From the NCBI GenBank assembly GCA_937916485.1, contig CALFSV010000188.1, positions 1 through 5,747 on the forward strand: a stretch of 5,747 bases of DNA, given 5' to 3'. Shown here piece by piece: positions 1 through 5,747 of the stretch. How positions within the stretch are numbered: the stretch's first letter is position 1; every line of letters begins with the position of its first letter. The position numbers and the translations under genes were made by a program. The DNA comes from an uncultured Paracoccaceae bacterium (GTDB lineage: Bacteria > Pseudomonadota > Alphaproteobacteria > Rhodobacterales > Rhodobacteraceae). The notes under the pieces are model-generated. The model worked only from the letters and a program-made list of their open reading frames with translations, ran no database searches and was not told the DNA's origin.

Positions 1-2
1 AG

Positions 3-944
3 ATCGCCATTGAAAGCGATCCGCGCACCCTGACCGCCGAAATGGCCGTCCGGATCGGCCAGCTCGGCTTTACCCGGGCCAGCTTTGGCGTTCAGGAATT
101 CGATAGCCGGGTGCAGCAGGCGATCAACCGCGTTCAGCCGCCCGATATGGTGCAACGCTCGGTCGAGGACCTGCGCGGCGCGGGGGTGTCAGGCATCAAC
201 TTTGACCTGATCTATGGATTGCCCCATCAAACCGTGGCAACCCTGATTGAGACGGTGAAACTTAGCGCAGCGATGCGGCCGGACCGCGTGGCGCTGTTCG
301 GCTATGCCCATGTACCCTGGATGGCCAAGAACCAGCGCATGATCGACGAAGCCGTTCTACCCGGTGCCAAGGAGCGGGCGGCACAGGCCGAAGCCGCCGC
401 CGAGGCACTGATCGCCGAAGGCTACGTGGCGATCGGCCTTGATCACTTTGCCCTGTCCGACGACGCGCTTGCCGTCGCTGCGCAAGAGGGGAAGTTGCGC
501 CGCAATTTTCAGGGCTACACCACGGACCGGGCCGAAACTCTGCTGGGTCTGGGGGCGACCTCCATCGGGCGGTCCCCGTCGGGCTATGTCCAGAACATCA
601 CCGAAACCGGGGCCTGGTCGCGGGCGGTCCGCGACGGGCATCTACCTGTCGCCAAGGGCCTGCCCTTCGTACAGGACGACCGTTTGCGGGCGGAAGTGAT
701 CGAGAGGTTGATGTGCGATGGTCACGTCGATGCTCGCGCCATCGGCCAAAAGCACAACGCGCCCGATGGCTGGTGGCACGACGCCTTTGATACGCTGGAA
801 GAGTTGCGGGCCGACGGTCTTCTGGACCTGTCGTCCGGGACGGTTCGGATGTCGGCCAAGGGGCGGCCGCTGGTTCGCATTGCGGCATCGGCCTTTGACG
901 CCTATTTACACGACAGTTCTGCCCGACACTCTGTCAGCGTCTGA
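3..944 (+). CDS. hemN: Oxygen-independent coproporphyrinogen III oxidase (HemN), C-terminal part, 5' truncated by window edge
   Basis: This radical-SAM enzyme converts coproporphyrinogen III to protoporphyrinogen IX by two oxidative decarboxylations. It is a cytosolic step of haem and (bacterio)chlorophyll synthesis that needs no oxygen. The reading frame is open from the first bases with IAIESDPRTL, so the ATG at 42 is internal and not the start. The window holds 313 residues, against about 450 for full-length HemN; the CxxxCxxC iron-sulphur motif lies to the left. Visible family motifs are FDLIYGLP (about bases 201-224), FGYAHVP, LDHFAL, RNFQGYTT (about 501-524), the GLGATSIG glycine-rich stretch, and a C-terminal HemN_C domain with AKGRPLVR and FDAYL. 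RNFQGYTT and the full C-terminal domain favour HemN over the shorter HemW chaperone. It converges on the homogentisate operon and has no evident functional link to it. Identification is firm. Confidence 0.95.
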   Translation: MAIESDPRTLTAEMAVRIGQLGFTRASFGVQEFDSRVQQAINRVQPPDMVQRSVEDLRGAGVSGINFDLIYGLPHQTVATLIETVKLSAAMRPDRVALFGYAHVPWMAKNQRMIDEAVLPGAKERAAQAEAAAEALIAEGYVAIGLDHFALSDDALAVAAQEGKLRRNFQGYTTDRAETLLGLGATSIGRSPSGYVQNITETGAWSRAVRDGHLPVAKGLPFVQDDRLRAEVIERLMCDGHVDARAIGQKHNAPDGWWHDAFDTLEELRADGLLDLSSGTVRMSAKGRPLVRIAASAFDAYLHDSSARHSVSV

Positions 945-973
945 CCCAGCGGGCCAGGCCGCAGAGGTCTCGC
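945..973. other. Convergent intergenic gap between hemN and the DUF2783 gene
   Basis: Only 29 bases separate the hemN stop (942-944) from the DUF2783 stop (974-976, - strand). I see no stem-loop followed by a T-tract on either strand. The only small inverted repeat nearby is gtcag/ctgac at 933-937 and 941-945, spanning the hemN stop with a 3-base loop. It is too short, and lacks a T run, to call an intrinsic terminator. Confidence 0.6.
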
Positions 974-1195
974 CTAATCGGCTCCCTGTCCGGGACCACT
1001 ACGCGCCTTGACTGCCGCGTCCAGCGCCTGTGTCAGCACGCCTTCGTCGCCGATGTGATTGGCAAGGATCAGGACAAGCCGGGCGTTCAGCGCGTGGCTT
1101 TCACCTTCGCTCAGCCCGTTGTGCGCAGCAAGCAGCGCCGCGTAGAAGTCATCGGTATTGTCGAGGTTGGGGGCAAGAATGAGGTCCGTCATCAT
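974..1195 (-). CDS. Small DUF2783-family protein of unknown function
   Basis: The gene encodes 73 residues with no signal peptide, no membrane segment and no cysteines; it looks like a small, mostly helical cytosolic protein. The core with LNARLVLILANHIGD (about residues 36-50), preceded by DDFYAALLAAHNGLS, matches what I remember of the DUF2783 family, whose function is unknown to me. It is the last gene of the operon. Its first ATG (1195-1193) directly follows the TGA of the upstream monooxygenase, and a second in-frame ATG comes next (1192-1190). Either start may be used; the second is better spaced (8 bases) from GGAAAGG at 1201-1207. Because it is coupled to the monooxygenase, an accessory role such as stability or assembly of that enzyme is plausible, but this is inference. 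The charged, glycine-rich tail (residues 64-73) looks disordered. Confidence 0.85.
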   Translation of the reverse strand: MMTDLILAPNLDNTDDFYAALLAAHNGLSEGESHALNARLVLILANHIGDEGVLTQALDAAVKARSGPGQGAD

Positions 1196-2818
1196 TCAAA
1201 CCTTTCCGGTCGCTTGAGAGAACGCCGTTTCGATCCCAGCAGGATCAAAGGCAGGCCAACGCCCGACAACATGCTGATCGGGGCGGATCAGATAGACGGC
1301 ACAAGGGGCCTCTCCCAGATAGCGGTGGGCAAGGGCACCCGTCGCGTCGTCCTCTGCTGACAGCGGGATGACATCAAGGGGCTGGCCCTCAATCGACAGG
1401 CTCTCAGGGACAGCCGCGTTGATCGCCAGAACCGCAAACCTGCCCGTCAGGCGGTCGAGAAGAAATCCGTCCCGCACCGGCGCATCGCTGCACGGCGCGC
1501 CTGGCCGGGATCGGGCGGGCCCCCCGCCCAGCGCATCGGGGCCGTTCAAAGGCGACCCATCGTAGATACAGGGCACCGACAACCGGCCAGAGTTTACCAT
1601 CGGGCGGGCAAAGTCGAAGTGTTCCACCAGATCAAGAACGGCATCGCGAAACAGGGCATGGGCCGGGTTGCGGGGGGTCAGAAAATCCGCCGACCGGGCT
1701 GAGTTCTTGATATTCTCAAGCGCTGCTTGCTTGCGCTCGGAATGATAGCTGTCCAGCAGCGCGGCAGGCGCCTCGCCCTTGAGAACCGCCGCCAGTTTCC
1801 AACCCAGATTGTCGGCATCCTGAATACCACCATTGGCCCCCCGCGCCCCAAAGGGGCTGACCTGATGGGCGCTGTCACCGGCAAACAGCACCCGGCCATG
1901 GCGATAGGTTTCCATCGTGCAGCAGCGGAAGGTGTAGATCGAGGTCCAGACAAGTTCAAAGTCCACGCCGGCCCCGATCATCGCCGACACGCGGTCGCGT
2001 ATACGCTCGGGGGCCAGTTCGGCCTTGCGGTCGATATTCCAGCCAAGCTGAAAGTCGAGCCGCCAGACATCATCGGGCTGCTTGTGCAACAGCGCGGTTT
2101 CGCCGCGATTGAAGGGCGGGTCGAACCAGAACCGCCGTTCGACAGGAAAATCGGCCATCATGCGGATATCAGCGATCAAAAAGTTATCCTCGAACACCCG
2201 GCCTTCAAAATCCAAGCCCATCATCGTTCGGATCGGTGAGTTGGCCCCGTCGCAGGCGACAAGGTAGTCCGCCTCGACCCGGTAAGGGCCATCGGGCGTG
2301 TCGACGTGCAGCACGACGTGATCGGCCTGTTGCCCGACCCCGGTAACAGAGTTCTGGCCCCGGATTTCGATGGGCGCTCCGGCGGCCTGCTCGCGGCGGA
2401 TTTCCGCGACGAGGAACTGCTCAAAATAGGGCTGTTGCAGGTTGATGAAGGCAGGACGCCTGTGCCCACCCTCGGGCAAGAGGTCAAAGGAATAGACCTC
2501 ACGCACGTCGCGGTAGACCCGTCCGGTGTTCCAGACCACGCCCTTGTTCACCATCGCATCGCCGCAGCCCAGCCGGTCGCAAATCTCAAGCGTGCGTTTG
2601 GCAAAGCAGATCGCCCGGCTGCCCATGCCCACCCCGTCATGATCATCCAGCACAAGGCAGGCGATGCCCCGTTTGCCCAGATCAAGCGCCAAGGCCATGC
2701 CGACAGGCCCGCCGCCCACAATCACCACCGGGTGGCGGACCGGCAGGGCGGCCTCCTGATCGACGGACTTTTGGTAGGGATATAGCCGAAAGGCTGTCTG
2801 ATAGCGGACCGCGACCAT
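1196..2818 (-). CDS. Group A FAD-dependent aromatic monooxygenase (MhpA/PheA-like), substrate unknown
   Basis: A 540-residue, single-component flavin hydroxylase predicted to add one oxygen atom to a phenolic ring using NAD(P)H, FAD and O2 in the cytosol. The ADP-binding motif VGGGPVG is at residues 34-40, the DG motif CDGANSPIR at 189-197, and the FAD-ribityl GD motif region from GRVLFAGD (308-315) through SPFGARGANGG (321-331) into DADNLGWKLA. Residues from about 410 form the short C-terminal domain usual in this group. Overall length resembles 3-(3-hydroxyphenyl)propionate hydroxylase (about 550), but the family is functionally broad, so that name should not be taken literally. An N-terminal extension (RLYPYQKSVDQEA) precedes the flavin domain. 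I chose ATG 2818 because AGGGG lies 8 bases upstream and the gap to the MBL gene is then 5 bases; a GTG at 2845 would add nine residues and overlap it. Lying after hmgA and fahA, it may supply homogentisate or a related quinol. Confidence 0.88.
   Translation of the reverse strand: MVAVRYQTAFRLYPYQKSVDQEAALPVRHPVVIVGGGPVGMALALDLGKRGIACLVLDDHDGVGMGSRAICFAKRTLEICDRLGCGDAMVNKGVVWNTGRVYRDVREVYSFDLLPEGGHRRPAFINLQQPYFEQFLVAEIRREQAAGAPIEIRGQNSVTGVGQQADHVVLHVDTPDGPYRVEADYLVACDGANSPIRTMMGLDFEGRVFEDNFLIADIRMMADFPVERRFWFDPPFNRGETALLHKQPDDVWRLDFQLGWNIDRKAELAPERIRDRVSAMIGAGVDFELVWTSIYTFRCCTMETYRHGRVLFAGDSAHQVSPFGARGANGGIQDADNLGWKLAAVLKGEAPAALLDSYHSERKQAALENIKNSARSADFLTPRNPAHALFRDAVLDLVEHFDFARPMVNSGRLSVPCIYDGSPLNGPDALGGGPARSRPGAPCSDAPVRDGFLLDRLTGRFAVLAINAAVPESLSIEGQPLDVIPLSAEDDATGALAHRYLGEAPCAVYLIRPDQHVVGRWPAFDPAGIETAFSQATGKV
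1201..1207 (-). promoter_or_regulatory. Ribosome-binding site of the DUF2783 gene, inside the monooxygenase 3' end
   Basis: On the - strand the sequence reads GGAAAGG TTTGA ATG ATG. The purine-rich site sits in the last codons of the monooxygenase. It is 5 bases from the first ATG and 8 from the second, favouring the second as start and suggesting coupled translation. Confidence 0.6.
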
Positions 2819-2823
2819 GGCGT

Positions 2824-3774
2824 TTACCCCTGCAGGGCCTCCCACATCGCAAGATCCCGCTGGGCGGTCCAGATGCGCGGATGCCAGATGCCGCGCGCCT
2901 CGTCATAGGCGCGGGCCACATTGAAGGGCAGGCAATGCTCGTAGATGGCGTAATCCTTGAACTTGGGATCGCATTCGGCGCGGACCGCCTCCCAGGCGTC
3001 CTTGAGGGTGCCGCCCTTCATAGCGACCCGCGCGGCGGGCCAATAGGTGCTGTCGACGAAGTCGCGCGTGCTTTCGATGGCCCGCGCCACGGCCGCCTTG
3101 CCGATAAGCGCCCCGCCCCGCCCCGGCGCGATGGCGTCAACGTCATAGGCCTTGATGGCGTCAAGGGTCGCCCCCCAATCAGCAAAGTGGCCATCGCCGC
3201 AATAGCAGGCGGACCGATCCTCGACGATATCGCCGGTGAACATGACATTCTGGTCGGGCACATGGATGACCGTGTCGCCTGCCGTATGGGCCCGGCCGAT
3301 CCGCCGGATGTCCACCCGACGCTTGCCCAGATAGACGGTCATGCTGTCACTGAAAGTCGTCGTCGGCCAGGTCAGGCCCGGAATGCTTTCGTGTCCTTCA
3401 AATAGGCGGGGAAAGCGTTGGAATTCGCTGTCCCAATCCTCTTGCCCGCGTTCGGCCACCATGGCCCGGGCAATGTCGGACATGATGATCTGCCCTGCCC
3501 CATAGGCCGAGGCCCCAAGGACCCGGACGGCGTGATAATGGGTCAGCCCCAGATGGGTGATCGGTTTGTCCGTCACCTGACGGACCTTTTCGATCACCTT
3601 ATTCGCCAGACGCGGGGTTGCCTGCGCCTCGACGATCATGACGCTGTCGTCACCGATGATAACGCCCGAGTTGGGGTCCCCTTCCGCGGTAAAGGCAAAT
3701 AGCCCCTCTCCGATCTCATCGAAGGTTATCGTCTTTTCGGTCATGTCCCCCTGGGAGGCGAATGCTTTTGCCAT
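2824..3774 (-). CDS. MBL-fold metallohydrolase-like protein with an altered metal site
   Basis: A 316-residue metallo-beta-lactamase-fold protein without a signal peptide, so probably cytosolic. The motif-1 region reads THYHAVRVLG: H79 and H81 match the first two histidines of HxHxDH, but the Asp and His positions are V83 and R84. Motif 3 is GRAHTAGDT with H163; motif 4 is FTGD with D182; motif 5 is PGRGG, with R219 where PGHG would supply His. Thus the ligands of one metal site (H79, H81, H163, D182) are kept and the terminal ligands of the other are gone. C190 and C192 sit just after motif 4. The C-terminal part has EHCLPFNVARAYDE and HPRIWTAQRD. I chose ATG 3774 because AAGGA lies 9 bases upstream; M11 (base 3744) is an alternative. 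As I recall, relatives with the same HYHAVR motif exist beside similar monooxygenases, which argues against decay. The reaction is unknown; a hydrolytic or isomerising step linked to the monooxygenase is conceivable. Confidence 0.88.
   Translation of the reverse strand: MAKAFASQGDMTEKTITFDEIGEGLFAFTAEGDPNSGVIIGDDSVMIVEAQATPRLANKVIEKVRQVTDKPITHLGLTHYHAVRVLGASAYGAGQIIMSDIARAMVAERGQEDWDSEFQRFPRLFEGHESIPGLTWPTTTFSDSMTVYLGKRRVDIRRIGRAHTAGDTVIHVPDQNVMFTGDIVEDRSACYCGDGHFADWGATLDAIKAYDVDAIAPGRGGALIGKAAVARAIESTRDFVDSTYWPAARVAMKGGTLKDAWEAVRAECDPKFKDYAIYEHCLPFNVARAYDEARGIWHPRIWTAQRDLAMWEALQG
2827..2831 (-). promoter_or_regulatory. Ribosome-binding site deciding the monooxygenase start
   Basis: AGGGG on the - strand lies in the final codons of the MBL-fold gene, 8 bases before ATG 2818. 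It supports ATG 2818 over the upstream GTG at 2845 and implies coupling of the two genes. Confidence 0.55.
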
Positions 3775-3780
3775 GGTCTT

Positions 3781-5043
3781 TTATCCTTGTGCGGGGAAGG
3801 TCTTGGCCGGACGGATGGTGCCGGTGCAAGTGCCAAATCCGATGCGATAGCCCTCTGCGATTGCCGCCCCTTCCAGGGTCAGTGTATCGCCATCCTCAAT
3901 GAAGCTGCGGGTTTCGCCAGTGTCGAGCGTCAAAGGCGCGGCCCCGCCCCGGGTCAGTTCCAGAAGCGAGCCGCACTCGGACAGTTTGGGGCCGGAAATG
4001 GTGCCCGAACCGATCAGGTCGCCCACGTTCATCGCACACCCAGATGAGGCGTGATGGGCCAGTTGCTGGGCGGCTGAGTAGTACATCCAGCTGTAGTTGG
4101 TCCGCGCGATGGTGGTCGGCCCCTTGCCTTCGGGCGCCATCGTCACCGCCAATTCGATATCATACAGCATTGGGCCGGGCTCGTGCAGGTACGGCAATAG
4201 GTCCACTTCGCGTTCGGGCGTTGAAGTGCGGAACGGTTCAAGTGCCGCCTTGGTCACGATCCAGGGGCTGATCGAGGAGGCGAAGGCCTTGCCCTGAAAC
4301 GGGCCAAGGGGTTGATACTCCCACGCCTGGATGTCCCGCGCCGACCAATCGTTCAGCAGGACATAGCCAAAGATCATATCGTCGGCTTCTTGCACCGAAA
4401 TCGGTGTCCCAAGGTCGTTGTAGCCGCCAATGATCGCGCCCAACTCCAACTCGGTATCAAGCCGCTGGCTGGGGCCAAAGCTGGGCATCGTTGCATCTGG
4501 GGCCTTGGTTTGACCGTTGGGCCGAACGATATCCGTTCCCGACACCACGACGGAGGATGCCCGCCCGTTGTAGCCGATCGGGATATGCAGCCAGTTGGGC
4601 GGTAAGGCGTTCTGAGGCCCCCGAAACAGGGTACCAACGTTCATGGCGTGATATTTGCCTGCGTAAAAGTCGGTGAATTCGGACACAGTGATCGGCATAT
4701 GCAACCGGACCGCGGTCTGTGGGACCAGATGCGAGCGGAGCGCTTTTTGCGCGTCCGCGCCGACGGCAAGCAGGTTAAGCAGCTGCGCCCGCAAGGCCTC
4801 CCAGACCGCGGGGCCCGCGCCCATCAGGTCGTTCCAGTCGGGCGCATCAAGGTAAGGCCCGCCCTTGAGGTCGATCAGGCCCATACCCTCGACCGCCGCC
4901 AGATCAAGGATCATGTCCCCGATCGCAACCCCGCAGGTTTCGGGTCCATCCGACAGGGAAAAGACCCCGTAGGGCAGGTTGTTCAAGGGAAAGGGGGCCG
5001 TGGCGCTGTTCGCGCTATCCACCCAGGATCGGAGCAAGGTCAT
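3781..5043 (-). CDS. fahA: Fumarylacetoacetase
   Basis: A 420-residue cytosolic hydrolase that cleaves fumarylacetoacetate to fumarate and acetoacetate, the final step of homogentisate degradation. Its length matches the full-length eukaryote-like FAH class (about 420), with an N-terminal domain to about residue 115 and a C-terminal catalytic domain, rather than the short FAH-fold hydrolases. Residues aligning with the mammalian metal and catalytic set, offset by one, are all present: D125 and H132 (DFYAGKYH), E198 and E200 (TELELG), D232 and W233 (NDWSARD), R236, Q239, Y243, K252 (FQGKAF), and E362 near GTISGPKLSECGSLLEL. The start at 5043 keeps the typical LRSWVDSAN...FPLNNLPYG opening; the site upstream is weak (GAAAG only). 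It lies 60 bases after hmgA and 6 before the MBL gene. Unlike in many bacteria, no maleylacetoacetate isomerase gene follows it. Confidence 0.96.
   Translation of the reverse strand: MTLLRSWVDSANSATAPFPLNNLPYGVFSLSDGPETCGVAIGDMILDLAAVEGMGLIDLKGGPYLDAPDWNDLMGAGPAVWEALRAQLLNLLAVGADAQKALRSHLVPQTAVRLHMPITVSEFTDFYAGKYHAMNVGTLFRGPQNALPPNWLHIPIGYNGRASSVVVSGTDIVRPNGQTKAPDATMPSFGPSQRLDTELELGAIIGGYNDLGTPISVQEADDMIFGYVLLNDWSARDIQAWEYQPLGPFQGKAFASSISPWIVTKAALEPFRTSTPEREVDLLPYLHEPGPMLYDIELAVTMAPEGKGPTTIARTNYSWMYYSAAQQLAHHASSGCAMNVGDLIGSGTISGPKLSECGSLLELTRGGAAPLTLDTGETRSFIEDGDTLTLEGAAIAEGYRIGFGTCTGTIRPAKTFPAQG
3784..3788 (-). promoter_or_regulatory. Ribosome-binding site of the MBL-fold gene, overlapping the fahA 3' end
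   Basis: The - strand reads ACAAGGATAAAAGACCATG. AAGGA overlaps the last fahA codons, just before the TAA (3783-3781), and is 9 bases from ATG 3774. This supports the longer MBL start and coupling to fahA. Confidence 0.6.
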
Positions 5044-5077
5044 CAGTCTACTTTCGGGTCGGGTGTCAGTATCGGCC

Positions 5078-5097
5078 GCCGGTCGTGCGACCCCGGC
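5078..5097. repeat. Small GC-rich palindrome between hmgA and fahA
   Basis: gccgg (5078-5082) and ccggc (5093-5097) form an inverted repeat. The bases between and overlapping also contain ggtc-gtgc-gacc (5081-5092), a competing 4-bp hairpin. There is no T-tract on the - strand side, so it is not a standard terminator; it could be an mRNA stem-loop affecting processing or the hmgA:fahA ratio, or chance in GC-rich DNA. Confidence 0.35.
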
Positions 5098-5103
5098 AAG
5101 GGG

Positions 5104-5747
5104 TCACTTGCGACCCGGCGTGCCGTCAAACTTCTTTTCCAGGCTTTCCCAGCAGTCGATGTAGTCATCCTGCAAAGGGGCTTCGGTTCCCGCAAAACGG
5201 GTCAGATGCTGGGGAAACCGGGTTTCGAACATGAACGACATCGTATCATCAAGCTTTTGGGCCGTGAGCTCGGCGTTCGACGCCCCTTCAAAGGCGGTCT
5301 TGTCCGGGCCGTGGGACAGCATCATGTTGTGCAAGCTGACGCCGCCGGGGACAAAGCCCTTTGGCTTGGCGTCATACTGCCCGTAGATGTTGCCCATCCA
5401 CTCGGACATGATGTTCTTGTGGTACCATGGCGGGCGGAACGTATCCTCGGCTACCATCCAGCGTTCGCGGAACAGGACAAAGTCGATATTGGCGGTACCC
5501 GGCTGACCCGAAGGGGCGGTCAGAACGGTAAAGATGGACGGGTCGGGATGATCGAACAGGATCGCGCCCACGGGGCAATAGGTCTTGAGGTCGTATTTGC
5601 ACGGCGCGTAGTTGCCATGCCAGGCCACCACATCCAGTGGTGACTGGCCGATCAGGGTCTCGTGAAACTGGCCGCACCATTTTATCGTGACGGTGGACGG
5701 CGCTTCTCGATCCTCGAAGGCGGCGACCGGCGTCTTGAAATCGCGGG
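5104..5747 (-). CDS. hmgA: Homogentisate 1,2-dioxygenase, C-terminal half (5' end beyond window)
   Basis: A non-haem Fe(II) cytosolic dioxygenase that opens the homogentisate ring to maleylacetoacetate. The frame is open to the right edge (codons to 5745) and begins with [14 protein letters not shown]. About 213 residues are present, roughly half of the usual 430-450. Iron-ligand positions of the human enzyme are recognisable: His in PPWYHKN (codon 5419-5421), Glu six residues later in MSEW (5401-5403), and His of SHGPD (5311-5313). The active-site histidines in WHGNYAP and SLHNMM are also kept, as are [13 protein letters not shown] and [11 protein letters not shown]. The stop is TGA at 5106-5104. 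A Cys in YAPCKYD and the stretch [11 protein letters not shown] differ from the YAPYKY and TIG-like forms I remember from other groups; I take this as a lineage trait. It is the first gene of the operon seen here, so the promoter lies outside the window. Confidence 0.96.
   Translation of the reverse strand, partial: RDFKTPVAAFEDREAPSTVTIKWCGQFHETLIGQSPLDVVAWHGNYAPCKYDLKTYCPVGAILFDHPDPSIFTVLTAPSGQPGTANIDFVLFRERWMVAEDTFRPPWYHKNIMSEWMGNIYGQYDAKPKGFVPGGVSLHNMMLSHGPDKTAFEGASNAELTAQKLDDTMSFMFETRFPQHLTRFAGTEAPLQDDYIDCWESLEKKFDGTPGRK

Noticed and set aside
933..945. Inverted repeat gtcag-cgt-ctgac at the hemN stop as a terminator
   Set aside because: The stem is only 5 bp, with a 3-base loop and no following T-tract on either strand.
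1727..2239. + strand open frames of 159-170 codons opposite the monooxygenase (also 2306-2785)
   Set aside because: These are mirror frames of the flavoprotein gene, with no family motifs of their own.
2819..2845. GTG at 2845 as the monooxygenase start
   Set aside because: It would overlap the MBL-fold gene by 22 bases and adds a nine-residue stretch that looks unlike the family, while ATG 2818 has AGGGG at 8-base spacing.
2881..3405. + strand open frame of 174 codons opposite the MBL-fold gene
   Set aside because: Antisense to a gene with clear family motifs; the translation resembles no known fold and there is no independent support for a start.
2824..3774. MBL-fold gene as a pseudogene because of its broken HxHxDH motif
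   Set aside because: The frame is intact over 316 codons, has a good ribosome-binding site, keeps four metal ligands, and is coupled to its neighbours; the altered motif also seems to be shared by relatives as I remember them.
4648..5643. Long + strand open frame of 331 codons opposite hmgA and fahA
   Set aside because: It is antisense to two firmly identified genes with complete active-site motifs; its translation shows no recognisable domain, and long shadow frames are expected in GC-rich coding DNA.

Overview
The window comes from a GC-rich bacterial chromosome, most likely an alphaproteobacterium of the Rhodobacteraceae/roseobacter type. That placement rests on the codon usage, on the flavour of the HemN and homogentisate dioxygenase sequences, and on the tightly packed gene order. 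It is an inference from recalled protein similarity, not a computed classification.

There are six genes, and almost no sequence is non-coding. On the + strand, bases 3-944 hold the C-terminal two thirds of hemN (oxygen-independent coproporphyrinogen III oxidase); its radical-SAM cysteine motif lies off the left edge. After a 29-bp convergent gap, everything else is on the - strand and reads right to left as one apparent operon: hmgA (homogentisate 1,2-dioxygenase, 5' end off the right edge), fahA (fumarylacetoacetase), an MBL-fold protein, a group A FAD monooxygenase, and a 73-aa DUF2783-type protein. Gaps along it are 60, 6, 5 and 0 bp. Ribosome-binding sites of the last three genes lie inside the ends of the preceding genes, which suggests translational coupling.

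hmgA and fahA are the ring-opening and final hydrolysis steps of homogentisate (tyrosine/phenylacetate-type) degradation, giving fumarate and acetoacetate. The middle step, maleylacetoacetate isomerase (maiA), is not in the window, and neither is 4-hydroxyphenylpyruvate dioxygenase. Instead, three genes without an assigned step follow fahA: monooxygenase, MBL-fold protein and DUF2783. A reasonable hypothesis is that they feed another aromatic compound into the homogentisate pathway.

The most unusual observation is in the MBL-fold protein. Its HxHxDH motif reads H-Y-H-A-V-R, and the late histidine of motif 5 is Arg. All protein ligands of one metal site are kept, while all three terminal ligands of the second site are lost. 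The rest of the protein looks intact, so this is probably a specialised mono-metal or repurposed enzyme rather than a decayed gene. No RNA genes, mobile elements, CRISPR arrays or tRNAs were seen. The operon promoter must lie upstream of hmgA, outside the window.
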